This document shows positions 21,846 to 33,440 of a DNA stretch of 64,000 nucleotides, piece by piece. This stretch comes from Orientallactaga sibirica (lineage: Eukaryota; Chordata; Mammalia; Rodentia; Dipodidae). A program made the translations under genes and the position numbers. The stretch lies in contig JAEOAD010000031.1 of NCBI GenBank assembly GCA_036365145.1, positions 7,784,001-7,848,000 on the forward strand. The letters are read 5' to 3'. The stretch's first letter is position 1. Every line of letters begins with the position of its first letter. A model generated the notes under the pieces. The model had not been told where the DNA came from, did no database searches, and saw only the letters and a list, made by a program, of their open reading frames with translations.

Positions 21846-22375
21846 ATGATTCTCCAGATAAACAGAACCAACATATTTACAAATATGGAAGAAGAGTTTA
21901 ATTCTAGAAACTGGCCCATGTGACTGCGGAGGCTGAGAAGTCCCATGATGCATCATTTGCAAGTTGGAGAACCAGGAAACTTATTGTGTCAGTTTGGGTT
22001 GAGTTCCAAGGCCTGAAAACTTGGGGATCGGGAAGGAGGGAGATTCTGGTGCATATACTAGAGTCTGAAGGCCTGAAGGCTCTTGAACCAAGAGCCAGGA
22101 GCTCTGTTCAAGGGCCAAGGCAAGGGGATATTCTAACTCAAAAAGAGGCAGAGAGTTCACCCCTCTTCTGCATTTTTGTTCTTCTAGGGCCCTCAGTAGA
22201 TTGAATGGTACCTGCCCACATTGGTGAAAGTGGGTCTGCTTCTTGGTCTACAGATTCAAATGCTCAGCTCTTCAGGAAACAGAGCCACACTTAGAAACCT
22301 TGTTTTGCCAGCTATCTGGATATCCCTTAATCTATTCAAGCTGGCACATACAGTTATCTATCTCACACCTTCCTG
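21846..22375 (-). repeat. Old mammalian interspersed repeat with 'gattctccagataaacagaacc' type terminus
   Basis: The wording in order is 'tctccagataaacagaacca', 'aactggcccatgtgactgcg', 'gaggctgagaagtcccatga' and, near the right end, 'gattgaatggtacctgccca'. This is a widespread mammalian element type, possibly an LTR. The family name is not certain. A related stretch in the other orientation occurs at 63340-63755. Confidence 0.55.
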
Positions 22376-23280
22376 ACTAGTCTTAGGAGGGGACCACAAA
22401 GTCAAATACTAATTACAAGAGAAGGAGTGTATCATTTTTCAGCTCCCACCAGTACTCCCATCCAGGTTTCCTGGATGCCCCCTTCCAATATGGGTCTGCA
22501 ATTGTTCTGATTTAGCAATTCTTCAACTGTTAACAAGACCCAAGATGCAAGCAGAGAGCCCTCAGAGCTTGAAAATGGGAAGTCTAAAAGAGATGGTTCC
22601 ATGAGCCCTTCATCATACCACAAAGTTTCCAGAAAAGTGTCTGTTTCCTCTGTGCAGAACTTCAAGTCCAGAGGAAGTCATTGCATCTGCGTGGGACTTT
22701 CATCACAAGACCAGAGACGAAGCTTGCTCTAGGTTTCCCGATCATAGACACCCTCAGAGCACCTGGCTACCCAGCAGTGCTGTGAGCTCAGTGGGAGAGA
22801 TGGAGTGGGGTGGACTTGCCTTTGTAAAGGAACAAAGCGAGCTGGGAGGGACACGATGAGCTCCCTCCTGGGGAGTGCTGGGAGGCATTCAACACATTGC
22901 CAAGTGAGGAGGACGCAGGGTTCTTTTCTTAGAAACCTCTTTCTTCTTCTTTTTTTGGTAATAAAGTTTAATTTTTCATCATAAAAATAATGCATTCTTG
23001 CTAAGGAGAATGTGGTAAATATAGGAATATAAAATGAAGTCACCCAGTCGCACCACTCAAGGGTAATGTTGCTCCATGCCTTTCCTGTCTTGTGGGGATG
23101 AGTGTTTGTATACGGTTGTCCCTTTTAGACCATCGCAGTTTCACTGTGTAAATTATTCTGTCCTTTTTCCTCCACATGTTCCTTGCTATTACATATTCAG
23201 TAATTTTTTTGATTATATTGTTTTCAGTTGTGTGAAAGAACTAACACTCATTGTCTAGTATTACTTGACTTTTTAGACTG
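22376..23280. other. Unique DNA with an ancient repeat scrap
   Basis: About 22965-23060 ('aataatgcattcttg', 'cacccagtcgcaccactcaa') is the same old repeat type as at 20270. The 104-codon antisense frame at 22729-23043 overlaps it and is not a gene. Confidence 0.5.
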
Positions 23281-23282
23281 TT

Positions 23283-23356
23283 ATTTTAATTTTTCAGGCA
23301 AGGAAACTGATGCCCATAAGAGTTATAAGACTTGCCCAATATCACCCGATAACTAA
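23283..23356 (-). repeat. MIR core fragment
   Basis: 'tttcaggcaaggaaactgat' and 'gacttgcccaatatcaccc' match the antisense MIR core. Confidence 0.7.
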
Positions 23357-24267
23357 ACACTTCATCCGTGCATGCGTTACTCAGACTTCCATCCATTCAG
23401 CACACATTTGCAGAGCACCTCTATTGTATCCTGCTGTAAGGCCTTTGGGAGGTAAACACATTCTTCCTGTTTATGTGTTGTTTATAATTCAGTGGATGCT
23501 GTTTTGGTGGTAGTGGAGCCCAGAGAGGGAGCACCCACCCAGCCGGGGGTCCATGGCCTCTTCCTAGAGGAGATAGTATTGAAGCCTAGTCTTTCCAGAA
23601 GAGTGACTGTTGGGCAGGGAAGAGAATGATTGAGAGGTGGGTAGAGGGAAGGACAACCCAGGAAACCTCAATGAGGAAAGGGAGCAGGTGTGTTTTTGGA
23701 ATTGAAAATAATTATCCAGAGTGCATATAGGGGAGATGAACCTGACTTTGTAGGCAAACACAAGCTCATAATTAGCTTCTAGGCCTGGCTGAGAACTTTG
23801 GACAGTGGGGGAGTTATTGCATTTTAGATAAGAGACACAAGACATAATCTTATTGGGATTTTAGGTGGAATCTCCTGATTACAATAGTGGAGAGGGGACT
23901 GGTGCACTGGCTTCATGGAAGCTAGTTGGAACAATGTTCAGAAGAAATGTTGGGGCCCACACTGGGATAGATAAGAAGGTGTAGATTTAAGAAAAATTAG
24001 GTGGCCAGGCACAAAGCAGGCATGACTTTGTGAAGCCTTTGGGGACACTTTGATGACCCCTGAGTTTGGTAATCCATGGAAACAGGACAATGAGTTCTAT
24101 CTTGGAGTTCTTTGTGGGTTTGTTTTGAGGTGTCTGTGAGACTGAGTGGACTGGGTGGAGAGAGGTCAGAGGTCTGAGTGCAGATAATGATTCAGAGCAA
24201 CCAGGGCAGAAGCAAAGGTAAAAACCCACAGGAAGATGAGAATTAACCATAAATCCTTTTAATTTTT
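23357..24267. other. Unique DNA
   Basis: No gene or clear repeat. About 23390-23470 ('attcagcacacatttgcaga' then 'gcacctctattg') is faintly L2/MIR-like. Confidence 0.45.
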
Positions 24268-24601
24268 GTGTTGTGCATGTGTGTATGCATGTGTGTGTGT
24301 GTGCATATATGTGGTGTGTGTGTGTGTGTGTATAAAGTGTCCTGTGGAGCCCTATATGCTCTCCTGTGGCAGGGCGTGCTCTCCTAGGTGGCCAGAGCAG
24401 AAGGTCATGTGTCCTGTTCCATTGCTCTTCAGTCCTGTCTTGTTTTGATGTTTCTACTCCCCTGTGGAACTGGGGTGACAGCAACAGATGGCCATGTCCA
24501 GCTGTTTATCTGGAGACTTGAACTCTGGGAGTCTCAGGCCCCTTCAAGCCCTTATGCTTGTGCAGGTAGCACACTTAACCACTGAGCCATCTCTCCAGCC
24601 C
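24268..24601 (-). mobile_element. B3-like SINE
   Basis: Antisense copy: TG-rich left end to about 24333, diverged middle, and a clear antisense tRNA-like head 'aaccactgagccatctctcc' at the right end. Confidence 0.7.
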
Positions 24602-24914
24602 AGTAATGAAGCCATGTACGGATCTTAAGAAACTCATAAGCCTACAATCTAGAAAGCTACGTACAGAAGCTTAAATTTAAATAATTTACACTTTTAGCTT
24701 AAACTTTTACTTAACCTTAAACTTTTAACTGAAATTTCCTTGGAATGTATAGGTGCCCTGAAGGTCATCCCTCAGGATATGGCATGAATGAAATGAAATA
24801 TAAAACAGAATCTGTAGGACACTAGTATTGCAGGAGAGAGATGGAAGAAGCCTTCAAAGGAAATGGAGCAGGAACTGGTTGAGATTGGGGTGGGGCAAAA
24901 TGAAAATGTTAAAA

Positions 24915-25010
24915 TAGCAGCTATAATGCTAGTACTTAGGAGGTGTAGGCAGGAGAGTTAGGAGTTCAAGGCCAGACTGATCTATATGAGACCCAGTCTC
25001 AAAAAAAAAG
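24915..25010 (+). mobile_element. Old B1-like SINE, 5' truncated
   Basis: 'ggaggtgtaggcaggagagt', 'taggagttcaaggccagact' and 'gagacccagtctcaaaa' follow the B1 order in sense, with low similarity to the younger copies. Confidence 0.7.
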
Positions 25011-25997
25011 TAAGGAGAGAATGATGTTCTGGAAAAAGCATCATGGTTCCAGGAAGGCAAGTGTGGCTGACAGAGTCAGGGATTAGGGTTAAGTTCAAGA
25101 ACAGGACCTTGAAGTGAAGGGGGATGCTGTAGACTGAACATAGAGGCCACTGCAGTGCTGGTTTCCAATTTGTAGGGCAGCATTTGTCTCTGATTCTAAA
25201 TCAGAACCTCGGGGTCTCAGGGGAGAGCGCCTTCTTCCATCATTAAAAGCCTCTTTTTGAGCAAATTTGGGATAGGAGAAGAGGAACCTGCAAGCAGCTG
25301 GCAGGCGAAGGCAAAAGTCACTTACTACCCTGCTTCTGCCCATGTGCTTTCCAGGAAGCATGTTGTTCCTTCGAACACAGGACAAGCTTTCCCTGCTCCT
25401 TAAGGGAACCGCAGGGCTGCTTTGGCAGCTGGACACAGCAGACATGATGCAAACAGAGGCTGGGCATGCCTCGTGCACTTGGTCTTGCCCTTTGGAGATT
25501 ATGTCATTGCCTTGAGAGCAACCTGCCTGTCTGGCTCACAGGGGACATGGGAAGCACAGCCATCCCAAGCTCACCTCCAAACTCATGAGTGAGAAAGACA
25601 TGTTTGTCCCTGGATACCACTGAATCTTGGTGTCTTTGTGTTGGAGTAAGCAGGTTTTACTGTATTCTGCCATTAAAGTCTTGGTGGCTTCACAAAAACT
25701 TTCTTTGGTCCTTCCTTTCCTGGCCACAGTTCAGTGTCCTATTTCCTGATGCCCAGTGGGGATCTTGTTTCTCTGCCGTAGGACTCAGCTTGTAAACCTA
25801 ATGTGGGCAGGAAAGATGAAGCAGTTCCAGCCATACTTCCAGTAGTCCAAGTCCACTCCTTTCAGAGGTCAGACCAGCACAATGGCAACCTGGCACTCGA
25901 GCCTGGCCTTTCTCCCTCCTGCGTCCAGTCTTCATCGGGTGTCCTTCCAGCCTAGCCTCCACAAGTCACATCACCCACTGCACATCTGACTGGACAA
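25011..25997. other. Unique DNA
   Basis: A 127-codon antisense frame (25095-25478) is among the longest here. It shows no signal peptide, repeated motif or known domain, so I leave it uncalled. Confidence 0.5.
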
Positions 25998-26728
25998 TGT
26001 CATGGTTTGGATGGGACTTGCGGCCACCCTCAAGGTTCATATGTTGGAAGCTTAGTCTCCAAACTCCACTATGCAATATTAAGAAGTGGTAGAGGGCTAG
26101 AGAGATGGTTCAGTTCATAAAGTCACTGCTCTGTAAGCATGAGGACCTGAGTTTGGACCCCCAGCACTCACGCCAAAGCTTGACATGGAAGTAAAGGCCT
26201 GTAATCCCACTTCTGGGGAAGTGGAGACTGGAGGATCCCAGGACTTGCTGGCTAACTGAATCAGAGAGCTCCTGGTTCACTGTGAGATGAACTGAGAGAC
26301 ATACCCAATGTGGACTTCCAGCCTCCATATGCCCATGCATGTGTGTGCACCTGAACACATATGACACACACACACACATATACATGTGAAAAAATAGATG
26401 GTGGGACCTTTAACAGATGGGAGCTAGTAGTGGATGGGTCATTAGGTCATTGGTGGCAAGCTTTTAGAAAGGGACTACAGTCGTTCTTGTGTGGCCCCAC
26501 CCTGCATTTCTCTCTCTCTCTCTCACTCTCTCTGGTGTCTTGTCTTGCATGTCTGGCCGACACACTCCCTCTGTTGTGATGCTATCTGCCATAGTCAAGT
26601 TGAAACTAGTACCATGCCTATGAACACCACCCTTCCTCCCACGGACTATGAGCCAATCAAACTTCTTTTCTTTACAAAGTACCTAGCCTAAGGTATTTCA
26701 TTATAGTAACAAACACAGACTAATACCA
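25998..26728 (+). mobile_element. ERVL-MaLR-type solo LTR, split by a B3-like SINE
   Basis: Starts 'tgtcatggtttggatgg' and ends 'ctattatgagccaatcaaac' type wording (here 'actatgagccaatcaaactt') through 'acagactaatacca', which is the classic 3' end of MST/MLT-type LTRs. A CT-rich segment precedes it. It is non-coding, with no internal gag or pol sequence. The B3 copy at 26094-26397 interrupts it after about 95 bp. Confidence 0.8.
26094..26397 (+). mobile_element. B3-like SINE inside the LTR
   Basis: Sense copy: 'gagggctagagagatggttc', 'tgtaatcccacttctggg', 'gagctcctggttcactgtga', then a CA-rich tail. It resumes LTR sequence at 'gatggtgggacctttaac'. Confidence 0.8.
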
Positions 26729-26793
26729 TTACAGTATTCCAATTCTTTGAGCCCAAACTCTCCCTTTTATTTTATTAATTAATTATTATACTT

Positions 26794-26957
26794 TTTAAAT
26801 ATTTTACATTTATTTATTTATTTAAGATAGAGATACAGAAATAGGCAGGTAGAAAGAGAGAGAATGACTTACATGGGTCCTGGAGAATCGAGCCTCAAAC
26901 CGGGGTCCTTAGGCTTCACAGGCAAGTGTTTAACTGCAAAGCCATCTCTCCAGCCCT
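26794..26957 (-). mobile_element. DIP-like SINE with internal deletion
   Basis: The tail and GA tract join directly to 'gacttacatgggtcctggag', so about 70-80 bp of the body ('gccagggcctccagccactg' region) are missing. The antisense head 'gccatctctccagccc' is intact. Confidence 0.88.
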
Positions 26958-27527
26958 ATGGTTACTTTTCTAAAGAAAATGGTCATCTGTGTTCATGTAA
27001 AACACCCATTGCAGGGCCTGCCATGATCCACTGATGACAAATACATTGTTATTCTGGGAAGTACTGTACTGAGATCTTCATACATAAATTTTGGTTTCCA
27101 TTTAAAACAAAATCTTATAATTTTAATTACAAAAGCAATGCAGACTTGTTTTAACAAATTAAAATATCAAATTACATTTAAAATGTAAATTAATTGACAA
27201 GCACTAGGTTTGTGTGTCTCCTATGGAGCTGTTGGCTCAGTCTTATATTTTGGGCTTAGCTTTGGGTGTGGCTCAGGAGACACTCTGATTTAGGAAGTGG
27301 AGGGAGGTTGTGCTTTTCAGCTCAGGGTGGCTGAAACTCCTGCTGGGATCATAGAGATGGCCTCCTAATAGAGATCCCATTCCTCAGTCTCTACATACCA
27401 GTGCTTGATTAATTAATTAAGGCCTGATTAATTAAAGCACATCTCAGATCCTGTCTCTTGGTGCTCCAAGCTCTTCTGTAGCTCCCCACTGCCTTACTGA
27501 GTCTTTCTCAGTTGCTGTTAGACTTTT
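26958..27527. other. AT-rich unique DNA with an imperfect palindrome
   Basis: No gene recognised. 27401-27440 has outer arms GTGCTT/AAGCAC around two TGATTAATTAA-type units and a central AGGCCT. A/T-rich text at 27100-27190 resembles decayed LINE sequence. Confidence 0.45.
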
Positions 27528-27542
27528 CCTTCCTTTCCTCTT

Positions 27543-27744
27543 TTTTAAATTATTTATTTATTTATTTAAGAGAGAGAGAGAGAGAGAGAATGAGCATGCC
27601 AGGGCCTACAGCCACTGCAAACGAACTCCAGACACATGTGCCACACCTTGTGTATCTGGCTTACATGGGTCCTGGGGAATCGAACCGAGGTCCTTTGGCT
27701 TTGTAGGAAAGTGCCTTAAATGCTAAGCCATCTCTCCAGTCCCC
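27543..27744 (-). mobile_element. DIP-like SINE with 15-bp target-site duplication
   Basis: Antisense, near full length, with CpG-containing head region ('ggggaatcgaaccgaggtcc'). Flanked by 'ccttcctttcctctt' at 27528-27542 and 27745-27759. Confidence 0.94.
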
Positions 27745-27759
27745 CCTTCCTTTCCTCTT

Positions 27760-28689
27760 AACCCTCCTCATGCACCCTGCACACAGCCACATTATACTGT
27801 CTGGAATACTTCTGACCTCTTACTCTTCTAGGTTCTTCCCTTATTCTCTGTCCTTTCTTGGGTGTGTTTGCTCCTCCCCATATGCTCACAGTGGGCCCAT
27901 TCTCAACTGCTTCTTAGCGTCCCTTCTCCATGACCCTCATCACGATTTCTTCATCTAGAGTCAATTTTGTTTTCCTCTGAAGGCCATGGCACCATCACAT
28001 TTCCAGTACAAGGTGTCACCTCCCCCCACCCAGCTCTGTTTAGATTTGGGGGCTGGGCAGTTAATTCCTTGTTGTGGGGCTCTCCTTACATGTCAGGGTG
28101 CTTAACAGAAAGCATGGTTTGATTACTCTCAGTGCCAATAACACCTTTTCACCTACCTGTGACATGGCCCAAAGTCATTTGAGCAGGTAAACTTGCCTCC
28201 ACTGGCCTAAAGTGATATTTATGCAAGAAATACTCTGCTGAGCCCTAGGTTTTTGTCTCTCTTAGGAGGTCGCAACCTAGCAGTCCAGGCTCTTTCAGGC
28301 CTCCAGGACTTTGTTCATGGTGTTTCTATCCCAGGAATGCCCTCCTCCTCCCATCTTCAGCTGTCGTTTTCCTCCTTAGTCTTCAAGGCCTGGGGGACAG
28401 AAAACTCTTTTTGGAGCCTGTCCTAATCTGCCTCCTCTTTCCCCAGGTAAATGGATAGCTCTGCCCCCTGGACTCCGATGACAGTCTCCACAGCCCGTCA
28501 CCTCAGCCCATGTAAAGTGTTGTAAAGAAGACTTGACGTCTCTGTCTTCCCAAGTAGAAGCCTGGCAGGGACGCTGGCTTGCCGAGGCTACCTCAGAGGT
28601 GCCAGGACCCTGGGCCAGAAGGAAGTGACGAAGCCTGGGCAGTGTACTAGAGTGGTCATACAGACCTGGTAGCTCTGGAACCATGGTGC
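27760..28689. other. Unique DNA
   Basis: No gene or repeat family recognised. A 102-codon antisense frame (28376-28684) has no known motif. Confidence 0.5.
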
Positions 28690-28905
28690 CCTGGCTTCAA
28701 GCCCCCGATGAAGCACGGACTAGTTGGGTGACTTTGGGAGCTCTATCAAACTTCTGTGGAACTTTAATTTCCCTCCCTGTGAAATGACATACTAACACAA
28801 CAATAGCATTTATATCACTGGATGGTGTCAAAGGTTTTGCATATTAATATGTACAAAATGCTTACCGTGTGCTTGGCATATGGTAGAGGTTCATGTGTCT
28901 TAGGA
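28690..28905 (+). repeat. MIR fragment
   Basis: Diverged MIR order: 'tggcttcaagcccccgatg', 'gttgggtgactttgggagc', 'ctccctgtgaaatgacatac' and a 3' 'gcttggcatatggtagaggt'. Confidence 0.6.
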
Positions 28906-28915
28906 TTAATGGAGC

Positions 28916-29250
28916 AGGGAGCTGGAGAGATGCCTTGGTTGGCAAAAGGCTTGCTGTGCAAACATGAGGACCTGCGTTGGGATCCCCAGCAGCCACATAA
29001 AAGTCAGGCACTGCAGTGCATCCCTGTAACCTTAGCACTGGGAAGACAGAGGACCTCGAGAGCTCACTTGTTAGCTACTGTCGATGAACTTGTGAGCTCT
29101 GAGTTCAGTGAGAGACTCAAAAAATAAGGTGGAGTGTGGTTGAGGAAGGCACCTGAGTTGACCTCTGGCCTCCACGTGCACACACACACACACACATATC
29201 CACATGCATATGAACACATATAGCACACACATATGTACTCATGCAAAAAA
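28916..29250 (+). mobile_element. B3-like SINE, complete
   Basis: Head 'ggagctggagagatgccttg', body 'cactgggaagacagaggacc', 'gtgagctctgagttcagtga', then 'aaaaataaggtggagtgtgg', 'tgacctctggcctccacgtg' and a CA tail. It is the clearest uninterrupted B3 copy here and serves as the guide for split copies. Confidence 0.85.
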
Positions 29251-29789
29251 AATTAATGAAGGCAGACTGAATATTAAACTGAGCTGTGGGGGTGGTTTGG
29301 GCCGGGAACCCTCCAGGTGTAGCCCCTAAGAATGGAGCCTCTGTTCCTCTCTTGCCCCCTCCTGTGGTCCTCACCATGCAGCATTCCCCAGCCTGGGCTG
29401 CCTGGGTGATGGGCACAGGCTGTTCAAGGAGCTGGCCCTGCAGCCCTACTTTACAGGGAGCTAGCCGGGCTGCGCCAAGCAAGGACAGACATTAAAAACC
29501 TATTTTCTCACTGGGCATAAGTAATTGGCAAAAAAGCTCTAAATCCATAGCTGTCAGGTGAAGTCATTTCCGAAAGAAAAGGATGGAAGGAGAAAGCTGG
29601 GAGCTAGGTGGGAGCTAGAGGATGGGAGAGAAATGCAAACCAAGGAGACAGTGGCCAGGGTAGAAATCTCATTCCAGCTCCCTGCTTCAGACCAGACTGC
29701 TGTCTGCACTTCTAGCCCTCTTGTGTGGGTATTTTTTTTTCCTTTCCTGAAAAAAAAAGAACAAAAAGAAAAGAGGTTTCTAAGGTGAC
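29251..29789. other. Unique DNA
   Basis: Frames near 29286-29495 (+) and 29117-29482 (-) overlap each other and the B3 tail; neither is convincing. Short T and A runs lie at 29731-29757. Confidence 0.5.
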
Positions 29790-30030
29790 GAAGGCAAAGA
29801 AAGCTGTCCATGGAATTATTTAATGAGTCAGAATGAATTGCATTTGAAATCATTTAAATAGGATCTGGGAGCATTTAACTGCAGCTCGGGATCTTAACTA
29901 GAGTGGGGAAGGATCTTCGCGCTAATTGCTGGCAATGATATTCCTATGGAGAGGAAGAGATAGCAGCTTGCAATTAGCAGACGCAGCGGTGATTTCAGGA
30001 TCTGTAGCAGCCTTTGGCCAGGAGTGTAAG
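29790..30030. promoter_or_regulatory. Candidate enhancer-like conserved non-coding block
   Basis: Repeat-free block rich in homeodomain-type cores ('gcgctaattgctggc', 'gcaattagcag'), 'gaattgcatttgaaatcatt', retained CpGs ('gatcttcgcgctaatt', 'agacgcagcggtga') and no open frame of note. It ends with the 18-mer that recurs at 41503-41520. Conservation is not tested; the call is from composition and motif content. Confidence 0.45.
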
Positions 30031-30399
30031 AACCTTGGGGAAGCTGTCTGGGGAGCCCAAGACCCCCAGCAGGGGTCAGACGAGACCTAGGACTGCAAAG
30101 AGCAGAGGTGGGGTGGGGTGGTGAGATGCTAGGGTGGGAGAGGCACAGTCCAGCACCTCTTTAAGGGTCTCCAGAAGGGTGATAAAATGAAGATACCCTT
30201 GGTTTCATCCCCCAGTGGAGGGAGGGAGGCTCTGCCCTCAGGGACCTCTGTGGGATAGGAGCGAAATTCACACAGAGTCCCAGAGAGGCAGCAGAGACAT
30301 TTCCATCTCCACGCATCTGGATTTCCTTCTTGGCTCCACCTTTACCCGTCACTTTTAGTATCGAGGGTAGAAATTCTGTTCGTGAACACTTGATACACA

Positions 30400-30482
30400 A
30401 CACTGGGAAGGTATTGTTCGCTCTCTTTTACAGATGAGAAAACATCTGTTGACACATGGTATGAGTAAAGAAGGCTAACTAA
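30400..30482 (-). repeat. MIR core fragment
   Basis: 'cttttacagatgagaaaac' and 'gctaactaagtccc' follow the antisense MIR core. Confidence 0.6.
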
Positions 30483-30874
30483 GTCCCAAGAGCATAGGAA
30501 TGCCCCAAAGAGTCATTGTGACAACTGTGAATGACAATGTCCCTCTCTTCTGCGAGGAATCTATAAGACTGGTTCCCAAGAGTTATAAATAAAAGAGATT
30601 TAAAATGCGAACTTCCATATGAAAGATTCAAACGAAAGCCACAGGAGAAGGATTACTTCTGAATGGGTGACCAGCAGAAGTGTCACTTTGAAGATGGGCA
30701 GAATTGAGGCATTGCAGACGTGGAGCGGAGCGAGTGAGCTGGAGAGATTGTGCTGTGGAAGGTCATTTAAGCAAAGCCATTGGAGGTGGGGAAACAAGTG
30801 GCACGTACTTGTTTCTGTGTCTAGAGAGGAGGCAGAGCTAGGAAAGACTTGGGATTAGACAACGGAGGGTTTTC

Positions 30875-31053
30875 TTTTTCCTTTTTCTTTTTCTTTCTTT
30901 CTTTCTTTTTTTTTTTTTCAGTGTAGAGTCTCACTCTGGCCAGGCTGACCTGGAATTAGCTATGTAGTCTTAGGGTGGCTTGAACTCATGGCGATCCTCC
31001 TACTTCTGCCTCCCAAGTGCTGGGATTAAAGGCATGTGCCACCACGCCTGGCT
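30875..31053 (-). mobile_element. B1 SINE with CT/T-rich tail
   Basis: (TTTC)n and T run at about 30874-30919, then antisense B1 from 'gtgtagagtctcactctggc' to 'ccaccacgcctggct'. A short 'agggttt' occurs on both sides. Confidence 0.9.
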
Positions 31054-31246
31054 AGGGTTTCAATACTCTGGATAGATGGATTCAAATCCTGTGCAGGCAG
31101 TGGGGAGCTATGGACAGATTTTGAGCTAGGGGACAGGGCTGCACGTTATTAATCTGGGGGAGGGGTGGAGCTTGCATTAGAAAGTTCATGACTGATGAAA
31201 ACAGGCAGAGATTGTCATGGTCAACCATAGAAGAGGTCAGAGGATG

Positions 31247-31413
31247 GGATGGACAGATGGCTTAGTGGTTAACGTGCTTGCCAGCAAAGCCAACGGACCT
31301 AGATTCAATTCTCTTGTACTCATGTAAAGCCAGATACACAAGCCGGCACATGCGCCTGGAGTTCATTTGCAGTGGCTGGATGCCCTGGCGCTCCAATTCT
31401 TTCTCAATCTGCC

Positions 31414-31503
<90 letters not shown>

Positions 31504-31528
31504 CTACAAAAATAAATAATAAATAAAA
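31247..31528 (+). mobile_element. DIP-like SINE with expanded (CTTT)n and (CT)n
   Basis: Sense copy: head 'gacagatggcttagtggtta', body 'gagttcatttgcagtggctg', then CTTT units at about 31419-31460 and CT units to 31499, and an A/T-rich tail. The open frames here are Arg/Glu/Lys repeats from this tract. Confidence 0.9.
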
Positions 31529-32271
31529 GAAGGGGCCAGAGGAGATGGAGGAGCCTGTATGTGGTATGGAACATGAGACAGAGAAAGGTGCGCCCTACTC
31601 CCCTGTGCTGGCTCTCACAGCGTGCTGGAGGGTCCTCAGTATGAGTTGACCTCAGCTGCGATTGGAAATGCAGACCATGTACAAGATACATACAATAAAA
31701 TATGGGACACAGATTGTGCTGCCACGAGGTCATCAGGTCACCTGAGCCAGCCCTTGCCCTTGACAGATGACAACAAAGCCACCCATGACCATGTCCATTT
31801 TCTGTGTATTGCAACTGCATCATCTACCTTATATTCCAGCCTGTGCCTCATCATCCTGTCATGTGGAAGGCTGCCCAGCCTCCTTCCCTGGCTGCTGCCG
31901 AGGGGACGGAAGGCCTTGCTTGTGGCTGTGGCTCTCACAGGAATGCAGCAGACAGACTCCACTGGTGTGTGGAGAAAGATCTGATTGTGATTTCAGTGTG
32001 GGGACAGGTGGTGGGACATCCTGACTTTTAGGTTGCTTTCTGTCTCATTTCTATGTCTCCCTCATTGGCCTAGATGTCCCTTTTATTCTACCCTCACTTC
32101 TTCAGCTACCCGGCACCTCTTCAAGCCTTGGCTTCCTGAGTCAGTTGCCTACAGACAGATCTATACTTGCTTTGCTTTTTTCATACAAGACCAGCAAAAG
32201 TCATACAGAAGTTTTTTAGTAATAATTTGTGCCTTCCACAGGCTCAATTTGTAGCTGCTATTATTTTTCAA
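31529..32271. other. Unique DNA
   Basis: Several overlapping frames of 73-139 codons occur in 31404-32031 on both strands. Mutual overlap and lack of any domain argue against genes. Confidence 0.5.
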
Positions 32272-32282
32272 ACAGTTACTTC

Positions 32283-32456
32283 TTCTTTTTTTTTTTTTTT
32301 TTTTTTTTTTTTGGTTTTTCAAGGCAGGATCTCACTCTAGCTCAGGCTGACCTGGAATTCACTATGTAGTCTCAGGGTGGCCTCAAGTTCATGGCTATCC
32401 TCCTACCTCTGCCTCCCAAGTGCTGGGATTAGAGGCATGCGCCACCACGCCCAGCT
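32283..32456 (-). mobile_element. B1 SINE
   Basis: T run of about 30 then antisense B1 to 'ccaccacgcccagctg'. An 8-bp 'acagttac' at 32272-32279 and 32458-32465 looks like the target duplication. Confidence 0.92.
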
Positions 32457-32479
32457 GACAGTTACCATTTTAAAGTTAT

Positions 32480-32670
32480 CACTATACTTACTATATGCTG
32501 AGTATCTCAATATATTATGTCTTTCCCAAGCACAGTTGTCAGAGTGATGTTAGGATGATCATTTTCAAATGATGAAGGTTAAGGTTCAGAGGGGTTAAGT
32601 TGCTTGCTTCTGGTCCTACAGCTAGTATGCTAGTATTGGTAGGTATTAGGATTTGCTATTGGGCTGGATT
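32480..32670 (-). repeat. MIR fragment
   Basis: 'aaatgatgaaggttaaggtt', 'cagaggggttaagttgcttg' and 'gtcctacagctagtatgc' match an antisense MIR core. Confidence 0.65.
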
Positions 32671-32859
32671 CCACCCCCCCACACTCTCTCTCGGTAGAAT
32701 TATAGTGATTATGTTTCCAAATAGTCATTTTGTGATGGAAGAGTGACAGAATGATAATGATGAACTACACTGAGTGTGTTAAGCTTCAGTAATATTCATC
32801 TTCACCTGGTGGATGGCCCTTGGATGTGTAAGCCGTGAGGAGAGGCTTGCTAAATATTT

Positions 32860-33010
32860 TTTAAACTCTTAATTACAATACCCATCCGTATATGTGATAT
32901 ACGATGATCATAGTCCCCTCCCACCACCCTCCTTTTTACCCCTCTCATATGGCTCTTGCACCAAATCCCTTCTTTCCTGCTAAATATTGGGATCATGCAG
33001 CTTCCCATAG
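32860..33010 (-). repeat. LINE-1 3' UTR-like fragment
   Basis: 'tcatagtcccctcccaccac' and 'tttacccctctcatatggct' resemble the antisense L1 3' UTR pieces at 20900 and 58160. Diverged. Confidence 0.5.
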
Positions 33011-33139
33011 CTCTAGGGGCTGGGAAACCTACATTTAACAGAATTTCTTGAGTAGACAGGGATGGTTGAGCAAATGCTATTGTTGTGAGGTCTTCCAGCC
33101 CATAGGTGGAGCTATTGGACCCCTGAAAGTCTCAGGGCC

Positions 33140-33440
33140 CAGTTGTATAAAGATGGAGGTAGTGTGGATGGTGAGTCCCGGCTCAGCTCTATGAATGTGA
33201 AGGCACAGCACTGTTTATAAGAACATACCCTGGAAAAAAAACCTAAATGACCACCAAGATGGACCTGGCTTAAATAAATTATGATACACCCATTTAATAG
33301 AATGCCATGTAGCCATTAAAAATTGTGACATAGATTTATGTTGATTGATAGAGAAAGATATTTCATCATATATTTTGTTGAAGGAAGAGCATGCCTCAGG
33401 ACATTTGAGATATATATAGCCTTATTCCAAAGATATAAAA
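33140..33440 (+). repeat. Segment pair copy A: old L1-like sequence and its upstream flank
   Basis: Contains 'cagcactgtttataagaaca', 'acctaaatgaccaccaagat' and 'ttaaataaattatgatacac', the wording of an old L1 ORF2 3' region. Copy B at 34580-35090 matches it over the L1-like part and also over upstream text ('gctcagctctatgaatg' here, 'gctcagctctgtgaatg' there). Confidence 0.6.

Noticed and set aside
23987..24484. 165-codon antisense frame
   Set aside because: It crosses the TG-rich end and body of a B3-like SINE; no protein family is visible.
31262..31823. Arg/Glu/Lys-repeat frames such as 31262-31501 and 31404-31823
   Set aside because: They come from the GA/GAAA tract of a DIP SINE, not a coiled-coil protein.
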